A stretch of 64,000 nucleotides of DNA, from NCBI GenBank assembly GCA_022774705.1, contig JALFLM010000111.1:1-64000 (forward strand), given 5' to 3'. Of the stretch, positions 44,431 to 52,062 are shown one piece after another; the stretch's first letter is position 1, and each line of letters begins with the position of its first letter. This DNA comes from Lachnospiraceae bacterium. GTDB lineage: Bacteria; Bacillota; Clostridia; Lachnospirales; Lachnospiraceae. The notes under the pieces were generated by a model. It saw only the letters and a list, made by a program, of their open reading frames with translations, had not been told where the DNA came from and did no database searches. Made by a program: the position numbers and the translations under genes.

Positions 44431-44775
44431 TTAAGTCACACCAATCAATCCCGCAATCGTAAGCACAAACTGCCATGTATTCGGTCTCTGGGCTCTCAAT
44501 GTGAATAATCCCAGTAACGCACAAAGAATTGCAGCAATTACCAGCAGACCAAAAATCACAACTTTGCTTTCTGTCACATCCAAAATTACAGGTCCATTGT
44601 AACGTTGACGGACAACATCATCAAATTCTGACGAATTACCGACAAAATCAATAATATTAAATCGATAAACATCAGTCTCTGTTCTAAAAACAATAACTGA
44701 AGTAAACAATGATAGAATACTTATAATCACACAGTTTACTGCCACATAAAACCAGTTTTTCTTATTTTTATTCAT
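44431..44775 (-). CDS. Small membrane protein of the T7SS locus
   Basis: A 114-residue protein with three membrane helices: residues about 9-30 (VAVNCVIISILSLFTSVIVF), 70-92 (VVIFGLLVIAAILCALLGLF) and the last 15. The loop between the first two is about 40 residues and likely outside the cell. GGAGA precedes the ATG. No family recognised. It has no resemblance that I can see to EssA or EsaA. Confidence 0.65.
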   Translation of the reverse strand: MNKNKKNWFYVAVNCVIISILSLFTSVIVFRTETDVYRFNIIDFVGNSSEFDDVVRQRYNGPVILDVTESKVVIFGLLVIAAILCALLGLFTLRAQRPNTWQFVLTIAGLIGVT

Positions 44776-44841
44776 ACTGTATTTTCTCCAACTGTATTAT
44801 ATATCCGGTAATGCTGTACGCCATTATCCTGCTGTTTCATC

Positions 44842-44960
44842 CTAAAACGAACTGCTCTCTGCATCACTCGCTTCAGTACCAAACGTATTGCTGTCAGTAT
44901 CCCTCTGCATCATACTCTTCTGCACTAAACGTATTGTTGTCAGCATCATATTCCTCTGCA
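44842..44960. repeat. Imperfect tandem repeat at the 3' end of the zinc-ribbon gene
   Basis: A unit of about 48 bp beginning CTCTGCATCATACTCTTC (44903) recurs in weaker form from 44857 and from 44954. It encodes the acidic Tyr-rich tail repeat and continues past the present stop codon. Confidence 0.6.
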
Positions 44961-45460
44961 TTATACTCTTCTGTATCGTACTGATTTGCATGAGGCTCTT
45001 CTACATTTTCGTTATCACGCAAATCATTGTTTTGTTTCATCAGTTCATTATTTTTCTGAAGCAATCGCTCATAACTTTGAAGCAGGTTCTGATATTCCTG
45101 ATTCCGGGTATCCAGTCGGTTTGAGACAGAACATACCCTGAACGTCTGAACTGCTGCAATCAGCAACAGAAAGCATAAAATTTTAAAAGTATTACTCTTG
45201 CGCACGGATACTTTCCTGAGTGAAAAGTTTTTCTGTTCTGAAAGAGTACTCTCCCGCTCTGGAATCAGACACTCTTTCTCAGAGTAAGTTTCTTCCTCTT
45301 CAGAACAATTCTGTTTTTTCTCATTACCTGTCATTTTTTCTTCATCATTAACCAGCCCCCAGAATCCACCGCAATACTCGGTCCCGTCAACAGGAGTGCC
45401 GCATTCATCACATGCTTTTGCGTCAGAATCCAATTTGTATCCACATTTTCTACAATACAT
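44894..45460 (-). CDS. Zinc-ribbon, membrane and coiled-coil protein with acidic repeat tail
   Basis: A 188-residue protein. An N-terminal zinc ribbon (YCRKCGYKLDSDAKACDECG) is followed by an acidic linker, one membrane helix (about residues 95-112, ILCFLLLIAAVQTF), a coiled coil (NQEYQNLLQSYERLLQKNNEL) and a tail of repeats of the type D-x-x-x-EEY-x-AE. ATG 45460 has AGGAGA about 10 bp upstream. The tail appears to be shortened by a one-base insertion: removing one G from GAGGGATAC near 44898 lets the repeat pattern run on for about 20 residues to a TAG at 44842. Function unknown; zinc-ribbon membrane proteins are frequent in clostridial T7SS loci. Confidence 0.68.
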   Translation of the reverse strand: MYCRKCGYKLDSDAKACDECGTPVDGTEYCGGFWGLVNDEEKMTGNEKKQNCSEEEETYSEKECLIPERESTLSEQKNFSLRKVSVRKSNTFKILCFLLLIAAVQTFRVCSVSNRLDTRNQEYQNLLQSYERLLQKNNELMKQNNDLRDNENVEEPHANQYDTEEYNAEEYDADNNTFSAEEYDAEGY

Positions 45461-45477
45461 GATTTGTCTTTCTCCTA

Positions 45478-45789
45478 TCATTTCTTTCGATTGCAGACAC
45501 TGCACCTGCCGCAGGAAGCAGCGTTTTCAGCTTCACAATTGGGACAGATCCAAACTCCGGTCTTTTCTTTATCACGGTATATAACCGATATCATGTGAGC
45601 ATCATTATGAATCACTGTTTTTTCTTTTTCAGATATGTATTCATTACCCAGAATCAACTTTGACGATTCTGTTTTTATTGAATCATCAATTTCTTTACTG
45701 ATTTCATTTTTCCGTTGTTTTTGCAGATACACAATGTTGATAACGATTAACAACAGAATAATACCTGCAACTATTACCCCAGAAATCAT
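45478..45789 (-). CDS. Small membrane protein with C-terminal zinc ribbon
   Basis: A 103-residue protein: one N-terminal membrane helix (SGVIVAGIILLLIVINIVYL), a charged middle, and a C-terminal RanBP2-like zinc finger (WICPNCEAENAASCGRCSVC). ATG 45789 has AGGAGA about 9 bp upstream. The same frame stays open upstream into a kinase remnant, but the ribosome binding site and the sudden change of character show that the gene starts here. It ends 17 bp before the next zinc-ribbon gene, and both probably belong to one membrane complex. Confidence 0.7.
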   Translation of the reverse strand: MISGVIVAGIILLLIVINIVYLQKQRKNEISKEIDDSIKTESSKLILGNEYISEKEKTVIHNDAHMISVIYRDKEKTGVWICPNCEAENAASCGRCSVCNRKK

Positions 45790-45873
45790 TGTTTCTCTCT
45801 CCTGTTTTCTAAAATCTATAAAGTGCGAAACCATATATAAAAATAATTTATCTATAGATCTCCTCCTGAAGTG

Positions 45874-46092
45874 AAAAGCATTGCAGATATCAATTCCAAG
45901 CCTGACAACCATCTTTTCATTGCATCCATATTTTCTCAGATATTGTGAAAGCGGGGTCAATAGCTCCATTCTGATCAGAATATCCCATCCGATTCCATCA
46001 TCATGGGGAATGATTTTGTGATCTTCATATGAAACAATATTGGTGTTCCCTTTCAATCTTTCCATCACTGATATTTCTCTGGAAATATCGTT
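45874..46092 (-). pseudogene. Remnant of a PknB-type Ser/Thr kinase
   Basis: About 72 codons match the N-lobe of PknB-like kinases: EISVMERLKGNTNIVSYEDH (helix C and strand 4), DGIGWDILIRMELLTPLSQY (hinge) and VVRLGIDICNAF (helix E). The Gly loop and ATP-binding Lys before it, and the catalytic loop, DFG and C-lobe after it, are absent; both ends stop abruptly. It lies between the OmpA-domain lipoprotein gene and a small zinc-finger gene, so a second kinase gene of the locus has been deleted. Confidence 0.78.
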
Positions 46093-46118
46093 GGCAAAAC
46101 ACCGCGAATCACAGCAAA

Positions 46119-48845
46119 TTACCATGTATAAACATAATACACAATCCAGCTGACACAATTCCTGTTATCAAAATAAATCAGAATTGCATTGAAGTCCTCA
46201 TCATCTGCTTCTTCAGGCGTATATGTGTACATTACAAATGTACTGCAGACATCTTTCATCTCACGAGTAAAATCCGATTCATCGTAAAAAGGATCTTCAT
46301 CCTCATCAAACAGCTGAACACTACTCTCTCCGTATGCCTCCAGTACCTGTTTCAGCGAATCTCCCAGATGAATTTCTCTGTATGTTTTTTCAAATATGCG
46401 TTCGGACTCCGGTGTGCCATCCTCATAACAGTGCCAGGTAGATCCTTCATTCTTTTCTCTCGAGTATTCAACTAAATCAATTGTCCCTTTTCTTCCTTCC
46501 ACTGTAAAATCTGCTTCTGTCAGTTCCGAAGCGTTTCCCTTCTTTTTACTGATGTCCTCAGTTTCCTTATCTTCGCCGCCGGAACCTGTTTTCCCCTCAT
46601 CAGCCATTTCCATTGAAGGATCCACATAAAATTTCACAGCCACTCTCCGGGAAGCATCCTGGTCCTCTTCACCTTTTTCAGTGTATACCAGATCAGCATA
46701 GGAATAACCTATTGTTTTGGCAATCTTTTTCAGACTGGCTTTCTGACCGGAATCCATAGCCTTATTCTGATCAGATAAACAATATTCGAGCACAGCATCT
46801 GCTCTGTCCTGAGACAGTTCCAGATTGTATTCATAAGTACCTCTGCTGTCTGTATGTCCCTCAAAACGCACTTCCGAAATCACGTCTTTCAGGGAATCAT
46901 CCAGAATAACGGATGCATATACTCCCATAAAACTATCTATATATTTTTTACCTTTTTCAGAAAGAGAACTTGATTCTGTTTCAAATAGGATTGTGGAATC
47001 CATCACGATTTCCCCTGTGGATTCATCAATATTCACCGAAATTCCAGCTTCCTCAAACGCCTTTTTCAGACGGTCAAGCACCGTATCCCTGATCTCGACA
47101 ACACCGCTCATCACAGCCGGAGACATGGCTGCAAGTTCCGTGCTGTCCACATTGTCCTGCAGGCCATTGTAAAACAGCTCCGGACACTGGATTTCATAAG
47201 ATGACAGGATACCATCTGTGAAATTATAAATCAGTTCCATATCCGTACTGTTAATATCAAGCAGTTCCTCTCCATAATCAGGAGACTCTTTATCCCAGTT
47301 CCACAATGACGTCAGTTGATCCACAGAACTGTAAACCTTGTATTTCAGCATAGTCTCTGTTTTTTCATAAGGTGCTTCAAAAAAACGTTCCATCGTATCG
47401 TATGAAGTACTTCCGATTACACTTTCATCATCCGTTGATATGCTGCCTGTCCGGTCATTCAAATAGACATAACAAATCTTACATTCACTTAGAGCAACCG
47501 GCGACTCCCACGGATTAACCACTTTCACAACAATATTGATCCCATTTTTCTGCATGACAATTTCATCTGAAACCACACAGGATTTCATGGTCTGGTCCAA
47601 ACTGATATTGGTCTCAAAGCCCGCATCCAGCAGTTTCTGAAAAGGCGAAGCAGCAGAAAAACTGATGATTTCTTGATCTACAACAATGCAGGCAGGACTA
47701 TATTCTGTAGAAAGACGAATTCTGGTAACACCTTTTTCTCCTGCACTCACATTTCCTGATTCTTTTGCTTCACGATAGGAGGAATATATAGATGTCTTTT
47801 CATCCGATATCAGCGTGAGACACTTCTCTGATGCCAGATAACTCAATATATATTTTTCACTATTTGGCACAGAAATTTCCACGGTCCCATCTTCCTGAAA
47901 ATCAAAACCTGCATCCATATAACCCTCGTGATAATCATACATAACCTGCTGTTTTCCATCTTCATTTGTTATACCGAGGATTCCTTCCATCGTTTCATAT
48001 CCATCTTCAATACCAGCTGAAGATAATTCTATCACATTATTCGGGTTAAAATTTTCAGGTATATAAGTCACTGACTCATCTCCATAGGTTAAAGTTAATT
48101 TCCAGCCTTCAAATGATATTCCGTAATCAATTTCAGTAATATCAAACTCTTCCGGATTTTTTTCCAATGTCAAATCGCAGCTCAATAAGCCGATTGCAAG
48201 AGTATTTTCACATATCTTATATGCAACGTTATAAGATCCACCCATAATTCTCATAAAACTTTTTGAAATACTATCAGCAAGACTCGCAGCATCCTGAGCA
48301 TCAAGTTCCTGTTCTACATCCTCATACTCAATATTTCCATAGCCTCCACCAATCTTTTTCAATGCATTTCCCATAGCCGTATATTCATAATACTCTGAGT
48401 CCACTTCCTCCATATCCCAACTCCAACTGTATGGTTTAGTTACAAAATAATCCATCAGGTCGTCGAGTCCCATCCACGGAGGTCTGAAATCCATCTCTGC
48501 CGGAAAAACCTTAAGTTCAATATCTGTTGTATCTCCCCGCTCACCGGTTTCCTCGTCATAAGATGCCACTGTCTGAACCGTTATCGTCTGTTCTGTTTCA
48601 ATCGTTTCCGTTTCGGGTACCCACCTTCCCCAGAGACTTTCCAAAGGATATGCCCCTTCTTCTGTTACTGCGGCTTCGCATCCCTCCGGAATCACTCCCC
48701 CCTGACTGATCTGTTCCATACGTGAAGGAAGTATCTTCATGGATTCAATCTGTTTTTTACCGGTGTCCGTATCCTTTCCCGCACATGCCGTGAGTGATAC
48801 AAGCATCGTAACTATAAGTAAATACAAAAACACATTTTTTTTCAT
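46119..48845 (-). CDS. Large lipoprotein with OmpA/MotB-like peptidoglycan-binding domain
   Basis: A 908-residue lipoprotein: signal helix LLIVTMLVSLTAC with lipobox Cys near residue 22. Residues about 60-560 form a region I do not recognise. From about 615 an OmpA/MotB domain follows: LFETESSSLSEKGKKYIDSF, the peptidoglycan-binding core FEGHTDSRGTYEYNLELS QDRA and the ending ASRRVAVKFYVDP. The last 130 residues are separate and end in a SmpA-like beta pattern (IHLGDSLKQVLEAYG). OmpA domains with a lipid anchor are usual in Gram-negative bacteria and in flagellar MotB; here the protein would tie the outer leaflet of the membrane to the cell wall at a T7SS. Ribosome binding site weak. Confidence 0.82.
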   Translation of the reverse strand: MKKNVFLYLLIVTMLVSLTACAGKDTDTGKKQIESMKILPSRMEQISQGGVIPEGCEAAVTEEGAYPLESLWGRWVPETETIETEQTITVQTVASYDEETGERGDTTDIELKVFPAEMDFRPPWMGLDDLMDYFVTKPYSWSWDMEEVDSEYYEYTAMGNALKKIGGGYGNIEYEDVEQELDAQDAASLADSISKSFMRIMGGSYNVAYKICENTLAIGLLSCDLTLEKNPEEFDITEIDYGISFEGWKLTLTYGDESVTYIPENFNPNNVIELSSAGIEDGYETMEGILGITNEDGKQQVMYDYHEGYMDAGFDFQEDGTVEISVPNSEKYILSYLASEKCLTLISDEKTSIYSSYREAKESGNVSAGEKGVTRIRLSTEYSPACIVVDQEIISFSAASPFQKLLDAGFETNISLDQTMKSCVVSDEIVMQKNGINIVVKVVNPWESPVALSECKICYVYLNDRTGSISTDDESVIGSTSYDTMERFFEAPYEKTETMLKYKVYSSVDQLTSLWNWDKESPDYGEELLDINSTDMELIYNFTDGILSSYEIQCPELFYNGLQDNVDSTELAAMSPAVMSGVVEIRDTVLDRLKKAFEEAGISVNIDESTGEIVMDSTILFETESSSLSEKGKKYIDSFMGVYASVILDDSLKDVISEVRFEGHTDSRGTYEYNLELSQDRADAVLEYCLSDQNKAMDSGQKASLKKIAKTIGYSYADLVYTEKGEEDQDASRRVAVKFYVDPSMEMADEGKTGSGGEDKETEDISKKKGNASELTEADFTVEGRKGTIDLVEYSREKNEGSTWHCYEDGTPESERIFEKTYREIHLGDSLKQVLEAYGESSVQLFDEDEDPFYDESDFTREMKDVCSTFVMYTYTPEEADDEDFNAILIYFDNRNCVSWIVYYVYTW

Positions 48846-48870
48846 AACTTAACGCCCCAACATTTCCTCT

Positions 48871-50124
48871 TTATTTTCTAATTTTGACCCGAAGTTTTAG
48901 CTCTGCAACAATATGATTCGTTTCATCACTGTCATAAATCAGAATAGTTATCTTCCCTTCCCCTTCATCCGAGTACAAATCTTTTGCGGTCAAAGTAACC
49001 TGATTGTTCTCCAGTTTTCCCCATTCAAGAGAAAGGTTTATCCCGGAAGTGCAATAAGCCAGACCGCTGACTTTTTTGGGCATATTCCCCGATAATGTCA
49101 GCCTCACTGTATCACTGCCATACATATTCATGCTCAGACTTTCATAGTCAGCGGAAATCTTTGCACCTGTATGTGTATCCAGTTCAACAACTTCAATCTG
49201 TACGGATACAGTCTGCCCTTCATAAGATGCCGTTATGTTACATTTACCGGCCGCAACAGCCTGAAGTATACCTTTTTCATTGATTGATGCAATTTCAGGA
49301 TCATTGCTGGACCATTCAATACCTGCTGATTCCCCATTAATAAACCAGGTTCCTGATTTCAAATACAGTCGGATGGCATCACCTGTCAGAATTGTTCTGG
49401 ACTGGCATAAAATTGCCAGTTCTCCATATGTTTTACCGGACGTGCCGGCAGATGTACTCTCTTCACTTTTTTCTTCTGTAGTTTCAGCAGTTTCCCCGCT
49501 TTCTGCCATCTGTTCACTTTCTGCTGTTTCAGCAATGGAGTTTGTTTCAATAACAGCTGATGCTTCAGAACTTTCTTCTGTTTCTGAAGGAACAGCTCTT
49601 CCACAACTGTTTATATTTCCCCATAATGCACATACAATCAGCAACATTGTCAGTAGCATCCCATTTACAATTATGATCCTGTGTTTTCCTACTTCAGTTC
49701 CCGCCATCATCCCGCTAGAGGACACATGCTTTATTCTTCCCTCACTTTTCAAATAAGAAGATAATTCCGGCCCCGCCTGAAATGACATCTGTATACTTTC
49801 CAATCCATGATTCTTCAGTTTCTCATATGAAAACATGTCACGGGGATATGTCTGTATCAGTTTTAACCTCATATAAACATCGGACTGCATTTGTGCATAT
49901 CCGTAAATGTCACATTTATCGCCATAATTTTCAAGACTGTCCATACAGATAGCTGATACTTCACATTTATAAAGAATTGCATTGACCGGACTGCCGACAT
50001 ACAGATATACAAAATCACCAACCAAAACCTTTACTGTTTGCAGACAGTTAACTACGTCTTTTTCATAAAATACATTTTCAAAATCAAACTCTTTTGCATT
50101 ACAGACAAGTACCCATTCAGCCAT
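48871..50124 (-). CDS. EVE-like domain, membrane helix and BIG2 domain protein
   Basis: A 417-residue protein. Residues 1-135 look like an EVE/PUA-like domain (WVLVCNAKEFDFENVF and VLVGDFVYLYVGSPVNAILYKCEV), a fold known for binding modified nucleic acids. A membrane helix lies at about 150-170 (IIIVNGMLLTMLLIVCALWG). The outside part begins with a Ser/Glu/Thr-rich stalk, then a BIG2 Ig-like domain (IEWSSNDPEIASINEKGILQ) and another beta domain. With no signal peptide the EVE-like part stays in the cytoplasm. I know of no such arrangement. It follows the M14 peptidase gene by 28 bp. Confidence 0.7.
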   Translation of the reverse strand: MAEWVLVCNAKEFDFENVFYEKDVVNCLQTVKVLVGDFVYLYVGSPVNAILYKCEVSAICMDSLENYGDKCDIYGYAQMQSDVYMRLKLIQTYPRDMFSYEKLKNHGLESIQMSFQAGPELSSYLKSEGRIKHVSSSGMMAGTEVGKHRIIIVNGMLLTMLLIVCALWGNINSCGRAVPSETEESSEASAVIETNSIAETAESEQMAESGETAETTEEKSEESTSAGTSGKTYGELAILCQSRTILTGDAIRLYLKSGTWFINGESAGIEWSSNDPEIASINEKGILQAVAAGKCNITASYEGQTVSVQIEVVELDTHTGAKISADYESLSMNMYGSDTVRLTLSGNMPKKVSGLAYCTSGINLSLEWGKLENNQVTLTAKDLYSDEGEGKITILIYDSDETNHIVAELKLRVKIRK

Positions 50125-50152
50125 TTATTATTCCACCATTACAATTTTTACT

Positions 50153-51370
50153 TTATTTGGATTTCGAATCCTTATCGCTGTCAACTATTCTGAAAATTGA
50201 CCGTATAAATGAATCCGATAGTTTTCTTTTATAAAACTCTTTTTCAGTTTTTACATCCGGAAATTCGAACAAACATGCATCATACTTTATGCTGTCCGCA
50301 TAAGCAACAATAAAACCATTCCCAAACCCCCACGTCGCTGCTTCGGCTTCGGCAAATGATTTCATAAAAATATCATATAAAAAATCTTTCCCTGAAATTC
50401 TGGTAAAAATCTGATTACTCCATCCATGCACATCTATGTAATAATTCTTACCTTTACCCAGATTACTGTCCAGATATTCTTTAATAATTTTCGCCTCAGC
50501 ACACATTAACGGCTGAGATCCTGTATAATTTCTTTTTGCAGTGCTACTTTTAAAATCCACAGGAAAGCATCTGTTTAAATCAACTCCCCCGGCTTGAATT
50601 TTTCCATCTTCATCAAAACGACAGGTCGTACATCGCCCAGGTCCGTTACAGGAATTCCCCGAATACAGCCCATCTGGATTTGAAATCAGTATCGCACTTA
50701 CGCAAAAATCATTTTCTTTCAATAAATCCACATTTTCTGAAAATTCCAGAAATAATTGTTCTCCAGTTTTTACAAGAATTTCACCATCTCTCTCCCAGTT
50801 ATCATCCCAACCATGAACAGCAAATGTCAAGACAATATGATTTCTTCCATTCCCGATAGAATATGAATATATTTTCCTTTTTTCCCCCGAATCACCTAAA
50901 TACTGCTTTTTTATATTAATAATATTCTGACCTGAATTTCCAAGTTCTGTCGAAATCCCTTCATTGTCAAACTTTCCGAAATACTTCTGTCCTTCCCTTA
51001 CTTCAAAAGCCCGGACGTTATAATATGTAACAGTATTCCGGTCAACTTTGTCCGTAAATTCACATTCTTTTTCATCCTGCACGAATGATTCCCAGGAAGT
51101 ACCGTCTGATGATCTGTATACAACGTAACCATCCGCCTTTTCCACAGGTATCCATTCAATTCTGGTACTCCCCATGTCATCCATTTCTATACTTATTATT
51201 TTCGGCCAATCCAATTCATTTGTAACCCTGCATGATATTTGTGTTTCTCCAGCCTTTTCCTGTGTTTCTAGACTTTCGCAGACATTTGCTGTACTTTCAC
51301 CTGCCATACAGCAAAAAAATATAAAAAAAGCAATCAGCATTGCCAAAAGTAATATTGTTTTATTTCTCAT
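50153..51370 (-). CDS. Secreted M14-family zinc carboxypeptidase with FN3-like domain
   Basis: A 405-residue exported protein: N-terminal hydrophobic helix (ILLLAMLIAFFIFFCCMAG), an FN3-like domain at about 55-140 (TRIEWIPVEKADGYVVYRSS), and an M14 peptidase domain. Zinc ligands are seen in FAVHGWDDNWERDGE (His and Glu) and YIDVHGW (His); GVDLNRCFP carries the substrate Arg/Asn pair; CLFEFPD holds the catalytic Glu. The cleft is complete, so it is probably active. First gene of the minus-strand T7SS block. It may trim peptidoglycan peptides to let the apparatus or its substrates pass. No strong ribosome binding site is seen. Confidence 0.8.
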   Translation of the reverse strand: MRNKTILLLAMLIAFFIFFCCMAGESTANVCESLETQEKAGETQISCRVTNELDWPKIISIEMDDMGSTRIEWIPVEKADGYVVYRSSDGTSWESFVQDEKECEFTDKVDRNTVTYYNVRAFEVREGQKYFGKFDNEGISTELGNSGQNIINIKKQYLGDSGEKRKIYSYSIGNGRNHIVLTFAVHGWDDNWERDGEILVKTGEQLFLEFSENVDLLKENDFCVSAILISNPDGLYSGNSCNGPGRCTTCRFDEDGKIQAGGVDLNRCFPVDFKSSTAKRNYTGSQPLMCAEAKIIKEYLDSNLGKGKNYYIDVHGWSNQIFTRISGKDFLYDIFMKSFAEAEAATWGFGNGFIVAYADSIKYDACLFEFPDVKTEKEFYKRKLSDSFIRSIFRIVDSDKDSKSK

Positions 51371-51599
51371 ATCTATAACAAAATTAAATGATCTCCATTT
51401 TTTATTCCATATTTTTCTAGTGTTTCCCCCTGTTTAAGCAAAAGATTTTTCTCTATTCTACTTTATCCTGAAAATGTTCACTTTACATTTTTTCCAGAAC
51501 AGAATCCATACCGATGCAGCCACAAAATCAGAAACTGAAATATTCCGATAAGTTGCAGCCTAATTACAGGTAATTTCATTCTCCAACTAAGGTCACTAG

Positions 51600-51743
51600 T
51601 TATATGAAACATAAAAATAATAATCCGTATCCACCTGCAGATAATCCCCATGTACCCCCCTTAATACCAGCACAAATTCGTCTGGTACGAGGATTTCTCA
51701 GACAGATTGCCACAAACAAAATACAATATATCAGATTTTCCAT
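51600..51743 (-). CDS. Possible small membrane protein
   Basis: A 47-residue frame with a hydrophobic N-terminus (LIYCILFVAICL), a basic middle (RNPRTRRICAGIKGG) and a hydrophobic end (GYGLLFLCF). GAGGAG lies 6 bp before the ATG, which is the main support. No family recognised; such small two-helix peptides can be toxins or regulators. It could also be chance. Confidence 0.3.
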   Translation of the reverse strand: MENLIYCILFVAICLRNPRTRRICAGIKGGTWGLSAGGYGLLFLCFI

Positions 51744-51971
51744 AAGTTTCTCCTCTCCCGCCATCCAACATTTCTGCAACAATCACTGTCATTACAGCTT
51801 TATCGCTCCATGCGGCTTTATCTGTCTCTATAGTTTTTCTGTCTGCAGCTTTTCCATATACAACTCTTTTTAAGAAAATATACTCGACTATCCCAGTATA
51901 CCACCACTCTTTTTCTATTTCCCTCAATTAATCTCGAAACATTATCGAATATGATTTTCGACCACTCACCC

Positions 51972-52000
51972 TTGTATTTTTCTTACTCTTTCGATATATT
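51972..52000 (+). promoter_or_regulatory. Promoter of the STAND-TPR gene
   Basis: TTGTAT, 17-bp spacer, TATATT. Transcription would start near 52007, giving a leader of about 56 bases. Confidence 0.5.
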
Positions 52001-52062
52001 AATATCAGACTATATCCGTGTATTCAGATTCAATTGAAGAATGCACCGCAAAGGAACATAAG

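Larger units (their letters stand above)
51371..52062. other. Intergenic region between T7SS block and STAND gene
   Basis: A 692-bp AT-rich gap between divergent units. It holds a promoter for the plus-strand STAND gene (51972-52000) and one possible small minus-strand gene (51600-51743). A TAGAAT hexamer on the minus strand near 51450 could be the -10 of the T7SS unit, but its -35 is poor. Nothing else is recognised. Confidence 0.5.

Noticed and set aside
45874..46092. Kinase-like fragment considered as EssB, whose cytoplasmic part is a pseudokinase.
   Set aside because: Sequence matches active PknB-type kinases and lacks a following membrane helix in an intact frame; both ends are truncated.
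51661..51927. Minus-strand frame with SDKAVMTVIVAEML, which recalls the N-terminal metal motif of ADP-ribosylglycohydrolases and could have been the missing 5' part of the gene at 24300.
   Set aside because: The metal-binding Asp pair is not present, the rest shows no similarity, and the frame overlaps a better-supported small gene in another frame. Chance likeness.
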